From the NCBI GenBank assembly GCA_965153355.1, contig OZ231127.1, forward strand, positions 27,528,001 to 27,592,000: a DNA stretch of 64,000 bases. The letters are read 5' to 3'. The notes under the pieces were generated by a model that ran no database searches, was not told the origin of the DNA, and saw only the letters and a list, made by a program, of their open reading frames with translations. The position numbers and the translations under genes are program-made. The DNA is from Flaccisagitta enflata. Taxonomy: Eukaryota; Chaetognatha; Sagittoidea; Aphragmophora. This document shows, piece by piece, positions 13,370-31,508 of this stretch (the first letter of the stretch is position 1; every line of letters starts with the position of its first letter).

Positions 13370-13966
13370 TACCCCGTGTTCAATCTCAAAGTCGGAAAAG
13401 TAAAAGCTTTCAATTTCTAAATGCAACCAGTCAGTGATTTCAAATCATTTTTCAATGGTAGTAATATGGTTGACGTTTTTTGTATGAAAATTTCATCGGT
13501 CTAGCCTCAATAGTTTGCCCACAACATCAATTTTAAGTAAAACAAGAATATAAAGTTTGAGCTAAAAAACTCTCATTTCAATTATGATAGTTTTTCTTAA
13601 AATTGCTCTAATTTCTAAACGAACTGAGGTAAAAATGTCAGATTGGTCTCAAATTAAGCATAATTTGAAGATGTTTACATCTGAGACCAATCTGGCCCCG
13701 ATTATCAAGCCGTTTGGAAATTTAAGGCAGAATATTGAAAAACAATGTTGATGAAGATATGAGTTTTTGAGCTTCAACTGTTAATACTTGTTTTACTTCA
13801 AATTGATGTTGTGGACAAACTATTCAAGCTAGACCAATGAAACTTTTACACAAAAAACGTCAAACATAATACTACAAGAGAAAAATGGTTTGAAATCACT
13901 GACTTATAGCGTTTAGAAATGTAAGCTTTTTACTTTCCCGACTTTGAGATTGAACACCCTGTAGAT
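13370..13966. mobile_element. ~600-bp foldback element
   Basis: Arms of about 230-260 bp. The left arm begins GTGTTCAATCTCAAAGTC and the right ends GACTTTGAGATTGAACAC. The centre carries a second inverted pair (CAGATTGGTCTC / GAGACCAATCTG). Possible AGAT direct repeats flank it. No frame of note. Confidence 0.72.
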
Positions 13967-14432
13967 GACTGAAGGCCTTAAAGGCTGATTTGAGGTTTGA
14001 CTGAGAATATTCAGGGACAGAATAAACAATTCTTAGGTCCAAAAGGGCTGATTAGATGCTTGAGAGCTGATTTGGGGATTTTATTTATGTGAAGTTAGGC
14101 CCGGTGGGCTCTTTCTGATTTGGTGAGACAGGTTAGTGGATTTGAACATTCTTGTAGAATCTCAAAAGTGTACACTATGTCTATGGCAAAAAAAAAAAAA
14201 TTTGTTATTGTTTTAAATTCAAGCAAAGAGAAAATCCTAGCAAAATCCATTGACCATTGCTCAATGAAATGCTCTGTGAAAGCTCTTTCAAGTAGGAACT
14301 TGCTGGCATTAGAATGAAGACAGGTGGTCAAAAACTTGAAAATTGAAAAATTGAATGTATCAAGTTACCAATTTATTCTTGGTGCCATTTAAAAGAAAAT
14401 TCTGAGCTTTTATTTTGCTCGTGGATATTAAG

Positions 14433-14868
14433 TACACTTTTTTTTTTATAACAGACCAGTTTATAAGAGACATGAGCCTGAGATTTGCCAAAATTTTAAG
14501 AACAAAATAAGAAAATGCCCAGGCTGAGATTTAGTTTTGGCCATTTTCAAAAGAACTTTTGTTTTAGTTTCTTCCCAAAAAAATGAATTTTATTCAAATT
14601 TTTCTCAAATATAGGTTTTCTATCTTAAAAAAAAAACCTTTTTTAGTTTGCCTATGAAATCAGGCTTTTTATAAAAAAAACATGATAATGATCAAGTTTC
14701 AGATACAATTGTTATAAAAAAGGTATTTTTATACAATTTAGATATTTATAAATATCGAAGAAATTAAGAACACTTTAAGAGAATTTCAGGCTGACAACAG
14801 CAAAAAAATTAAGAACACCCAGGCTGATTTCAAAAAAGTTGTCTCTTATATAAAAAAAAAAAAGTGTA
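14433..14868. mobile_element. TA-flanked MITE (copy 2)
   Basis: 436 bp, ends TACACTTTTTTTTTT and inverse, then GTTTATAAGAGAC / GTCTCTTATA. The same size class and terminal design as the 10.0-kb element, but the interior differs (repeats of CCAGGCTGA and TTAAGAACA), so a related subfamily. Confidence 0.7.
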
Positions 14869-15239
14869 GTTATGATAAAACTTAATTGCTATGTTATTTA
14901 AAACTAAGGCTAGAATTAAGTAATTGAGAAATCAGCAACATTTTCAGGACATTGCTATTTTGATGTTTTGAGGTTAATATTTTTTCTCTTCACAAATACT
15001 TGATTAGCCTATGCACTGCCCTTGTTCACCCATAACTAGGGGACTGTGAATCAAGCCTTTTTTTATTAATACGCAATCTAATAGAGTCTCATTTAGTTGG
15101 TTCACATACGATGATTTTCTCTCAAGGAAATACCCTTGTATTTCTGGTTACAGAGATACAATTTTAAGAAAGCCATTGTTTTATGCCAGTGCTAAAATAT
15201 AAGCTCACACTATTAAAAATTGACGAAAATGTTTATTTT

Positions 15240-15336
15240 CTGCCGGGCTCGCTGTTTTTCCGTCGGGCTCAGTAAAATTGTGCAGAGAGAGCCTGACTGG
15301 CTCTGTCAAAAAATTCACTAAAAAAGGCCTGCTGGT
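15240..15336 (-). mobile_element. hAT-like MITE remnant
   Basis: GAGCCTGACTGGCTCTGTC and ATTCACTAAAAAAGGCCTG match the inverted left end of the 4407-4789 element with substitutions. The other terminus was not found. Confidence 0.5.
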
Positions 15337-15676
15337 ATGCCATCATCGCAATGCATTAGATAGGACTCGTAATCTTCTCCAAGTGTTGTTCATGTTTCAC
15401 TTTGCGAAAAACGATGTCTCATTGAAAAAGGATCCAGGGCAAAATGATCAAGGACAATACGTAGCCATTGCATTGCCATTGTCATTGTCATTCGTTTTTG
15501 CACAAATAGATTAAACTGTATGATTGCATTATCTAACAAACCACTAAGATCTTGTTCTAGATCATTTTCCAATGAGAAAACATCGTTCAGAGTGAATTGG
15601 AATGGAAATATCACTTAGAACATAGAGCATAAGAAAAAAAGTCGATTTTTGCGCAACCTACTTTGCATGTCAGAAT

Positions 15677-16013
15677 GTCAGAGTGCCGCAATTGGCCAAA
15701 ACTGGCTTTCCCCTGGTGAGAACTTTTTTCCATTGCTAAAATGCTGTAAAATGAGCCGTCGCGCGACACTCAAATCGATCGGGAACCATTGTAAGGGTGA
15801 CCATGAAGTTTCCATAGAAACCAGTGGCGGAGGCAAAATTTGTATTTTAGAATTATTGATTCCAATGCTTATTCAATACAAACTTCAACCTCACCCTTAC
15901 GATAGTTCCCAATCGAATTGAAAACCGCGCAAGGGCTCGTTTAACAGGATTTCTGCAAAAGAAACAGATGATCGCCAGGGAAAGCCAATTTTGGCCGTTT
16001 TCGGCACTCTGAC
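15677..16013. mobile_element. Short inverted-repeat element
   Basis: Left GTCAGAGTGCCG...TTGGCCAAAACTGGCTTTCC and right GGAAAGCCAATTTTGGCC...CGGCACTCTGAC are complementary. Inner arms AACCATTGTAAGGGTGA / TCACCCTTACGATAGTT also pair, so nearly the whole ~340 bp folds back. No clear target duplication. Confidence 0.65.
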
Positions 16014-16613
16014 TGTCTAGACGAGGCCTACCACATGAACTAACTGAACTGATATTTGGCAGAACCTTCTTTTCTGCTTATGTTCTGCTGAAATCAAGAG
16101 AGATGGGGCGAAATTGATTTTTCATTATATTTCAAAATCTAACAAACGAAATGATAAGGAATTTTATGAGAAATAATGAGCAAAAGTCGACGAAAATATT
16201 CGAGAGTTCATCTATCGTCACAACTTGTAATTTATGGTCAGTGATAGGGATAGGGATAAGGATGTGGAAGCGCTCTATTTTCATGCCACTTCCACCGCTT
16301 CCGCTTCCGCTTCAGCTTCCGTTTTGTAGTACAAATACTAGTAGCTATATCACCCACCAAAATGGAAGCGGCCAAACGCTTCCACATCCCTAGGCATTTT
16401 TTTGCAACAATGTGACAAACAGAATTTGGTTTTGACAATAACTAAATGACGAAATGAGATTAATCAGATTATTACCAATCGTTTCCACGTCAAAAAACAT
16501 TTGATTATTGTAAATTTAACGTCGCCAATAAAATCATACTGAAGCGGGAGTGGGGTAAACTACTACTGCATTACGTTTTGCGTTTTGTTATAGTTCAATG
16601 TTAACATTGTTTG

Positions 16614-21457
<4,844 letters not shown>

Positions 21458-21795
21458 CTTTTCTAGAAAAAAAAGAAAAGAAAAAAGAACAAGCATTTGT
21501 AAACATAAGCTTCGCGAGGCCTCTGTTTAAATCGCAGACATTAAAATGCTGTCTTAAGCGTTATAAATGAGTTACCCATACATTTCAATGGCTTTGAATG
21601 ATTTTACCAGTGATATGAGGGGCTGTTCTTCTGCTGGAGTCGAGTGGGGCGGGGTATGATTAATCACTGAGAGGGATCATTATCTTTTTCATTCTGCCTG
21701 AGTGATGGATTTATTTACTCGGTGACAATTAAAAGACGCTCGATTAGGTTTTCGAGATATTAGGAATATAAAGACTAGACTGAGACGAAATAAGA

Positions 21796-22035
<240 letters not shown>

Positions 22036-22274
22036 AGACAGAAAAAACAGAAATAGACAGAAAGAAACAATTGAAGGAAGAAAAGAAAAGTAGAAAGACA
22101 GAAAGAGACAGACAGCTGTCGTCTCTTCTTTTGAGAGTGTGTGTAGACAATAAAAAATCCTTTTTTGTTCATAAAAAAGTTTGAGCGGACATCAATCAAC
22201 TCAATTAAAAAGAGACAAGTGGAACGGCTTCTGACGACAAAAAGTTGGAAAGGGAAAATGTCTCGCTCAGTCGG

Positions 22275-22680
<406 letters not shown>

Positions 22681-22915
22681 TTGTCCGTCTGTTTAAGTGT
22701 CTTGTCTCCTTCTTTCTCTTTCTTTCTCGCTTCTTCGGCTGGCTACTACAGCGTCTGGCGACTTTTTCTCTCTTCCCCCTTCAAAAATGGTCGAATGTCA
22801 AATTACTGCCTTAATTAGCGAAAACCGATTTCAGGCCGCGCCAAGGCAAAGAGACGAACGCCACTTATTATGGAGCCATTAGCAATTTGACAAAGAGACG
22901 GCCGAAAAGTGGTAG

Positions 22916-23021
<106 letters not shown>

Positions 23022-23546
23022 CTCAGATAGCTGTCCACTCTCAGCCAAGGTCGGACCCACGTAAGCGCCAACTTCATTAGCTTTTTTTCCCTTCAAAGTT
23101 TTTTTTTTTACGATTTATTCTTGCTTCTGGCGAGAAAGGAATTGAGTGAGATCGCATCTGCTCCTCTTAAGCTACTCAAGTCACTACTCATGTCATGCCC
23201 TTTGATTGTCCGGGTGGTGTCCATGAAATGAGACAAGAAGCTTCTCCGCACCTCCATTACAAGGGCAGGGTCAATGACATGATGTTTGGTCAATGGCAGC
23301 GATGCGAAAATATTCTTGCAACTACAAACTGAGGGCTCTGTGGAAAAACGATGCAATGGACGGATCCTTTGTTTGAACAACCGCTTATTACGCCTGGCAA
23401 AAAAAAAGATAACTTTTTTCTCAGTGGGTCAATTTCAATATCCCAGTGGGCAGGGACAGGGTTTGGGATCGGGGCCTGAGACCGTTTAGCTGATAAGAAA
23501 GCGAGACAGTCCTGATAATTATTCGCGTGGGTCTGGCAGAAATGCA

Positions 23547-23768
23547 AACAAGTACCCCGGGGGTACAACGATGCGTCCACATGCTGCTTAGCTTGTTAAG
23601 AATGATGCAATATTGCATCAATCATGTGGCATGATGCAATGACTTAACATTTTGTGTGATTCCCTTGAGTTTTCACCATATATGACTCGTGTCCACGGAC
23701 CGACCAACCAACCAACCAACGGACGGACGGACAAAGCCTCTTATAGAGATGCGTGGACGCATCTAAAA
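23547..23768 (-). mobile_element. Helentron/DINE-like element, AGATGCG arm type
   Basis: Read on the minus strand: TTTTTAGATGCGTCC, perfect hairpin AGATGCGT/ACGCATCT, TATAAGAGGC, a GTCC/GGTT core, the inverted arm GGACGCATC, a palindromic 3' hairpin GTACCCCCGGGGTAC and CTTGTT. The hairpin sequence differs from the usual GGCCG one, but position and pairing are kept. Confidence 0.82.
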
Positions 23769-23799
23769 AGAAGCTCGCTATGAAAAATTACCAACTAAA

Positions 23800-23846
23800 C
23801 AACCAATGGAACGACCGACCGACTGACGGACGTGACTAAAAACATA
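23800..23846 (-). mobile_element. Helentron/DINE-like 5' fragment
   Basis: On the minus strand: TTTTTAGTCACGTCCGTCAG and a GGTC core only; the 3' half is missing. Confidence 0.5.
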
Positions 23847-24224
23847 CTAATTTATGGCTATAAAGAGGGGACGGACGCATATACCGATCAACCACGTGAC
23901 ACATTTAAAGTCAAGTGTACACTGAGAGACAATAAAGAAAAAAGAAAATAAAAGAATTGACATGGTTGTCATAAAATGTAAAGTGGGAGACTTTTCCCGA
24001 ATCTTTTGACGGAATGAAGGGACACTGGGAAGAGAAGAATAAAAGCCGTGGGACAGATCAGAGAGTAGAATCAATAAATCCACTTGTTAAGCAAAGGCAC
24101 AAACGCGCCGTTTTCCCTTCTTCTTCCTCGTGCCGCGCTTCTCTGTCTTCGGTTGAGTGTATTTTCTGTTTTTTTGTTCTGTCTCTTTGTTCTCGAATTT
24201 CACTTTTTTCTCATTTTTTCTTCT

Positions 24225-24267
24225 TTTGTTTCCTTTCTTTCTATTTTTTCTTTCCTTCTTTCTTTTT

Positions 24268-24307
<40 letters not shown>

Positions 24308-24308
24308 A

Positions 24309-24382
<74 letters not shown>

Positions 24383-24546
24383 ATCTTAAGTCGAGCTGTC
24401 GGTGATTCTGTTTTTTTGTTCTGTCTCTTTGTTCCTACATTTTACCTTTTTTCTTTTTTTTTTCTTCTTTTGTTTTCTTTCTTTCTATTTTTTCTTTCCT
24501 TCTTTCTTTCCTTCTTTTTTTTCTTTCTTTCTTTCTTTCTTTTTTA

Positions 24547-24580
<34 letters not shown>

Positions 24581-24590
24581 AAAGTCGAGC
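24225..24590. repeat. Two (CTTT)n arrays sharing flanks
   Basis: CTTT arrays at about 24240-24385 and 24475-24580, each followed by GTCGAGCTGTCGGTGATTCT and preceded by GTTCTGTCTCTTTGTTC. A unit of about 200 bp has been duplicated in tandem. Confidence 0.9.
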
Positions 24591-24711
24591 TGTCGGTGAT
24601 TCTGTCATCCCAATTTGTGTCCATCCATTTATGTCACTACGTCTCTCTATTTGTCTGTACATCTGTCTGACCAATACTGTCTTTCTGTCTGTCTCTTCTT
24701 TCTGTCCGTCC

Positions 24712-25030
<319 letters not shown>

Positions 25031-25134
25031 AGATTCGTCCTTCCGCTCGGCGACAGTACGGTACTTCAGTCATATAGTCATTGAAAGGGAAAGGAAAAAG
25101 AACGATTTATACGAACAAGATCTTATGGAGTAGG

Positions 25135-25236
<102 letters not shown>

Positions 25237-26009
25237 TCGCCACTTGCGAAAATCTTTCCTTAATTTCGCCCCTTTCAATTGCATTACGTTGCAACTATCA
25301 GCAATGTGCAAAATAGGTTAGACATAGACTCTGTTAGATGAGCATATTTGTCCGAGCTGCAAAAAGGTCTACAAGAGAGCGTTAAGGTACTGACGTGCGA
25401 CTGAAGATTGTCAAGGAATGAAGTTGGCATTGGCTGACACTCACGGATCTTGAGGCTTGGACGAAAGCATGCATCGTGTTGTGGGGGACGAGGGGGGGGG
25501 GGGAGGGGAGTGTCCGGAGTGAACTATGTGTGTGGGGGCGATTGGTGTGGGGGCGATTGAGGGGGCGTTTGTGGGGGCTAAAAAATCATGTTGATGCCAT
25601 TTTGTCAATCATCATAAAGTTTAGACACTTTACACTTTGGCTTCACTCACCATTTCGCTATGAATAATGACACTGATTTATGAAAGTAGGAATCATGGCT
25701 ATCATCATACAAAATCAAAGAATAAATTCAGAAAAAAAAAGGATTAAGACAAAAAAAAAACGCATGAAATAAAAGTAAAGAAAATAAGAAGAAAAAAAAA
25801 CAGATTTTGCGGTGATAAGCGAAATGAAAAGCAGAAATGATGTTTGGTGCTTCGTGATAAAAACCAGAGCCGCGAAGTTCGGGGGTTGGGAGACGAAAAC
25901 GATCTGAAAAGAGAACTCTGCTTTATATAAACCATCGGAAGAAGAATCGAAAAAGACACGTCACTGAGGGGAGGAGAAATCAATATCATAGATGGGAATG
26001 TGACAACGA

Positions 26010-26130
26010 CGAAAACGACAACAACAACAACAACAAAACAAAACAAAACAAAACAAAACAAAACAAAACAAAACAAAACAAAACAAAACTAAACAAAACA
26101 AAACAAAACAAAACAAAACAAAACAAAACA
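26010..26130. repeat. (AAAAC)n array with short (AAC)n
   Basis: About 20 AAAAC units preceded by only six AAC units. Its inverted partner at 63003-63181 has a much longer AAC component. Confidence 0.96.
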
Positions 26131-26854
26131 TGATTGAATGCATTCAATCAATCAATGTATCTATCAATCAATATTTAGATCAGTAATCAATTACGTTCAT
26201 CAGCTCTTTATGTTTATACCTTTCTCACGTTTTAGGTAATGGTATACATGCTAAACCACACAAACATGCTCTTTTTTTCTTCTCATATACGCACGATTTC
26301 AGCGTATATAGATAGAGTCAGATAACCGTCCATTGAAACCGGACAGAAAAATAGAAAAAGAGAAAGAAGTTTATGAAAAAGACGCCAAGTCGGGGAGGGA
26401 GTTTAAAGAGAGACAAAAAATATTACATTGAGTAAGACCACCCGTATCATATACACTCGTTTGTTTAATACTTTGAACAAAAACCTGAAACCAATAAAGA
26501 AATGGAAAACTGGCATAAAAATACGACAGGAAAACACGGCACGGCACTGAGCACCGAGTAGCATGTAAGATTATGGCCAATTTTGGCCATTGTCATGTCT
26601 GGTCTATTCCTTTATTTGAGAGTAAATATCCATTTTTTTTTTCATTAAATACATAAGCAATAGTTTTAGTCGAGTGCGGACTTTGAGATCAAGCGATTAG
26701 GGTCATCGCGGGTGTACTGTGTGGGTGACCAATTAGCGATGTTTTACATCCGAACCCATGAGAAAAGGCCGATTACGAAATAACCAATTCAATCATGCAG
26801 GTATGGTGATATTGTCACCGTGACAAAAGGGGGATGGATGCTATACGATTTGAT

Positions 26855-26912
26855 TCGACCGATGGACGAACTCGCTTTGTAACTTGAAGAGTCGCGCACA
26901 CGCGACGGAATA
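26855..26912 (-). mobile_element. Old Helentron/DINE-like 5' remnant
   Basis: On the minus strand: CCGTCGCGTGTGCGCGACTC and CTTTGTAACTTGAAGA-type sequence; the stem GTCGCG/CGCGAC survives. The same remnant is in duplication copy 2 at about 54800-54860, so it predates the duplication. Confidence 0.45.
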
Positions 26913-27198
26913 CATAAATGTTTCCCTCCTGTGCGCTTAGCAAGTATACAGATATAAAAAAAGAGAAGAGAATAAGAGAAGACCTTTTTTTTCCTTTAAC
27001 CTTCGACGCCAAGAATGACTTAATTGAGAAGGAGACAAAAAAAGCTCTGGTTATAGCCGTAAACACTTAAGCGGTGGCGCCAGGGAACCAGTATACAAGG
27101 ATCTTTTTGAGTTCTGCCTTCTGGACTCTCTTCTTCTTCTTCTTTGGGATTTTTAACGATGATCATACATGAAAAGGCGAGAGCGAAAAATGAGAGGG

Positions 27199-27404
<206 letters not shown>

Positions 27405-27483
27405 TATCATATTTATCTATGTTTTTTTTGCCAATATTTCTTTTAAGTTTCAATACTTGTTTGTCTATCGGTCTGTCTCTCTC

Positions 27484-27600
<117 letters not shown>

Positions 27601-27973
27601 GAGAAGTCATCCAAAAATTGGAAGAGTCAAATACGTAAAACAGATTGGATCACACAACTTTACTGAGACGGTTATGGTTACTTGGTTTGGGAAAGACGCC
27701 AATTGCATTCCTAAACACAGTTTCTTTTTTCTTTCAATAATTTTTTTTCACTCACTTTTATTTTTTTCACATATATAAACATCTTTAACGTGGAAGCAGT
27801 TCAGGCAAACTCTATACAAAACGGAAAAAACAAGACTGGAAGAAAGATAAACTTCTCTCTTTCTCTCTTTCGAAAAACGAAATGAGAAAACCAGACTCCA
27901 GATATGACGGGAGATAATATGAGAACAGAAAAGCAAACGAATACTGGGTAAAAGGAGCAGAAGTGGAAGGTTA

Positions 27974-28121
27974 AACAAGGCCGGATACACGGCCACCAGT
28001 TGCGGACGGGTGGGCAGGGGCGGAAATGCGCGTTTTCCCACTTTTCAACTCGAGCGTGACCAACCGACCGACGGACGGACGGACGAAGCCTCTTATAGAG
28101 TTGCGTGTCCGCAACTAAAAA
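27974..28121 (-). mobile_element. Helentron/DINE-like element, perfect arms
   Basis: Read on the minus strand: TTTTTAGTTGCGGACACGCA with perfect hairpin AGTTGCG/CGCAACT, TATAAGAGGC, GTCC core, CTCGAGTTGAAAAGTGGG, the inverted arm GTCCGCAACT, hairpin GGCCGTGTATCCGGCC and TTGTT. One of the cleanest copies. Confidence 0.9.
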
Positions 28122-28346
28122 TGGAGAAGGAGAAGAAGAAGAAGATGGAGAAGTAGATGAAAAAAGAAGAAGAAGATGATGAAGAAGAGGAAGTAGATGG
28201 AAGAAGAAAAAGAAGAAGACGAAGAAGAAGAAGAAGAAGAAGAAGAAGAAGAAGAAGAAGAAGAAGAAGAAGAAGAAGAAGAAGAAGAAGAAGAAGAAGA
28301 AGAAGAAGAAGAAGAAGAAGAAAAAGAAGAAAAAGATGAAAAAGAA
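28122..28346. repeat. (GAA)n-rich tract between two elements
   Basis: GAA array with GAT variants, separating two Helentron-like copies in the same orientation. A similar array follows at 28559-28690. Confidence 0.93.
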
Positions 28347-28347
28347 G

Positions 28348-28525
28348 AACAAGGCCGGATACACGGCCAATACCAGTTGCGGACAGGTGGGCAAGGGCGG
28401 AAATGCACGTTTTCACACTTTCCAACTCGATCACCATGACGGACCGACCGACAAACCGACCGACGGACCGACGGACCGACGGACGGACAAAGCCTCTTAT
28501 AGAGTTGCGTGTCTGCAACTAAAAA
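28348..28525 (-). mobile_element. Helentron/DINE-like element
   Basis: Same subfamily and orientation as 27974-28121: AGTTGCAGACACGCAACT hairpin, GTCC core, CCAACTCGA, arm GTCCGCAACT, GTGTATCCGGCCTTGTT. Confidence 0.88.
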
Positions 28526-28558
28526 GAAGAAAAAGAAGCATAAGAGACAATGGAAGAA

Positions 28559-28980
28559 GAGAAATAAGGTGAAGAAGAGGAAGAAGATGAAGAGGAAGAA
28601 GAAGAAGAAGAAGAAGAAGAAGAAGAAGAAGAAGAAGAAGAAGAAGAAGAAGAAGAAGAAGAAGAAGAAGAAGAAGAGAAAGAAAGAGAAGAAGATGAAA
28701 GAAAACAAGTGAGTAGAAAAACAAGAATAAAACGGACAGAAAGAGGATGAAGAAGCAGTAGAAGTACAAAAGAAGGATTAAATGGAGATGATAAAACTCA
28801 TTGGGGAGCTTGAAAAGAAAAGAAGATAAAAAGAAAAAAAGATAAAAAGAAAAAAGAAGAAGAGAGAGAAAGATGAGACGAAAAAAAAAGGAAGAAGAGA
28901 TAAGAAGTTGAAAGAAAAGAAGAAGAAAATGATGAAGACAAGAAAAGAAGAAGACGAAGAAGGGGAAAATCGGATTGAAC
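28559..28980. repeat. (GAA)n and purine-rich degenerate tract
   Basis: Clean GAA at 28590-28675, then a long AG-rich stretch of decaying GAA/AAAG units to about 28965. Confidence 0.9.
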
Positions 28981-29568
28981 GATCTCTTTCTGAGATCTTC
29001 GATTGCAAACAAGATAACAAACTGGTTTTTTGCTTATCCACCACATGAACGACGCTGAGCTAAACCTCTTCATTTAATAATGACCCTCGAAGATGAAAAA
29101 ACAAATGGAAATAAGATACCGCTGGTACCAACAGACGAACAGACAAAAATCCTGCTAATGAACAGATGGTCCGAAAACAGATGGTCCGAAAGATGGACTG
29201 ACCCATCATAGCTATGGAGAATGCACAGTTCGCGAGGAAACAGCCGATATAACAATAAGGCGGACCAGCCACGCGCTGACGCTATCATAATTCATACTGA
29301 TGACCAAACCGACAAATAATGGAATTGCCGATTAAGTTTTTGAAGAAAGGCGAAGAGACACTACACGCACGCGCATGAGACAGTCTAGTGGTGCATCTGC
29401 GAGATGAAAAGAAGATATCTAAGCGCATTAACAATAGACAAAACAGAGATTGCGCCTTACATAAATAATTCGCGCATGCGCGTAGTTAATTGACTGGCAA
29501 CTGATTGGCACAAGGTACGCGAAGGTAGAAAATAACAAAAATACAACCAACATTGCCACATGGAAGAG

Positions 29569-29572
<4 letters not shown>

Positions 29573-29655
<83 letters not shown>

Positions 29656-29762
29656 AAAAAAAAAACATGAAAAAAATCGGCGACATGAAAAAAAGAAAGA
29701 AAGATGGAAAGAAAAGAAGAAACTAAGAAGAAAGAAAGAAAAAAAGAAAGAAAGAAAGAAAA

Positions 29763-29850
<88 letters not shown>
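29573..29850. repeat. (GA)n and (GAAA)n microsatellites
   Basis: GA at 29573-29654 and GAAA at 29725-29850, linked by an A-rich degenerate segment. Confidence 0.96.
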
Positions 29851-30054
29851 ATAAAGAACGAGGGAAACAGGAAAGGTTTGGCGTCACAAAAAAAAAGAAA
29901 AAAAAAAAGAAAGAACCAAAGTGAATTGCGCGCGCATATTTATTTTTGCCGCCCATAAAGATTAGGCAAAGAAAAGAACAATGGGCCTCGGGAGGGGCTC
30001 TAATTGGGAAGAAGAGTCCGAGCCATCTTTATTGCGGTCCAGTGATTAGTGAAG

Positions 30055-30056
<2 letters not shown>

Positions 30057-30146
<90 letters not shown>
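30057..30146. repeat. (GA)n microsatellite
   Basis: About 45 perfect GA units; flanks non-coding. Confidence 0.97.
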
Positions 30147-30147
<1 letters not shown>

Positions 30148-30390
30148 CACTTGACAATCGGCTCCAAGACGATGATTCTCTCCAACATCACCGACCGAGA
30201 CGGAGACAAGGTTATCGGTCTAATATGTTAGATCTGCTGATCTTTTTGTCAGAAAAAAAAAAAACAAGAAACTGAAAATTTGAAAATGTGTCAAAATTTC
30301 ACTGGATAGTTATCTTTTGTTGTCTTTTTTATCATGTTAAAGAGCATGCATTCTGGGCAAAATACATTTTCAAATTCATAGTTTCCCAAT

Positions 30391-31508
30391 AACATTGGCA
30401 ATAATAAATCTCAACATCTTAGGCTGATGAGTGATGACCATGTTGAGGGTCATTCGGGCATTTAGCCAGAATGACATTGGCAATAATAAATCTCAACATC
30501 TTACAGTATGATTCAGCTTTCATTTGGAACATTATACGACGATATAAATCCTAAACCAATCAACATAATCAAATTCTGAAAAAAACATCTGAAAGAGTAG
30601 GTTTTGGCATTTATTCTTATCCATTCAGCATTGGTCTCAAGAAGTGGTTTAAACACAATTTATATTATTTCAGTGAAGATAGCAATTTCTTTTCAACTCC
30701 ATGGGGGCGATACTGTTTTAATAATTTTTAGTATGTTTGGACCTGAACCACCAAAATCACAGCCATTTAAAGCTCTGCAAAAATCTTTAAGTCGACGTTG
30801 TATAGGTGTAACTTTATTTGTTTAGAAATGTGAATGTTTGAAAGACAAGTCATAGTTGAAAAATGCTCATTCCAGTTTTCAATATATAATTTAATCTTTC
30901 CATTTATCTGTTATGCAGCTCAGGATTATCTTAGCTACTTGTTATCCGTGAGCAAATTAAAGAACTTCAAATTTTCATAAAAATGGTACCAAGAACAAAT
31001 TTCTAACTCAATGTGTTCGATTTTTATATGAGAATAAAGATAATCCATGAAAATCATGTAGTGAATTTCTGGTCTCATTACCTGTGTTCATCATTATATA
31101 TGTACCTAAACAGATAGAAGCTAGGATCCAACAGAGTCTCATTTAAAAAAAGATCTTTTTGGAAGCGCCTTCAAAATAGTCCTGGATTTTGCTATATTTT
31201 CTCATTGCCAGATGTTAAACACTGACGAACAGTAGTTTACTTTTTTTTTCACCATAGTTAAGAGATTATTTTGGATGATTCATGAATTTCTTCAAAAAAG
31301 CATTGAGTAACTACTTGAGACCGAATGCTGAAATTTGGCATGAATAAATAACAACCGTACTCGACTTCCAGGTGTTGGCCTTATTTTTCAGAATTTGATT
31401 ATAGTCGATTCGTTTAGGATTTATGCCGTCGTATAGTGTTCCAAACGAGTTGAATCATACTGTAGGCTGATGACCATGTTAAGGGTCATTCGGGCATTTA
31501 GCCAGAAT
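30391..31508. repeat. 84-bp tandem repeat split by a MITE
   Basis: One full unit (ATTGGCAATAATAAATCTCA, then GGCTGATG...TTTAGCCAGAATGA) is followed by the start of a second unit at 30475. The second unit is broken at TA by the 30504-31462 element and resumes with GGCTGATGACCATGTT at 31465. Confidence 0.82.
30504..31462. mobile_element. Tc1/mariner-like non-autonomous element
   Basis: 959 bp, flanked by TA on both sides. Termini CAGTATGATTCA and TGAATCATACTG extend as imperfect arms for about 80 bp (GGAACATTATACGACG / CGTCGTATAGTGTTCC). TA duplication and CAGT ends are Tc1-type features. No transposase frame remains. Confidence 0.85.

Noticed and set aside
24014-24670. 218-codon Phe/Leu/Ser frame resembling a membrane protein
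   Set aside because: The apparent hydrophobic helices are CTTT repeat translation (FLSFFLSF).
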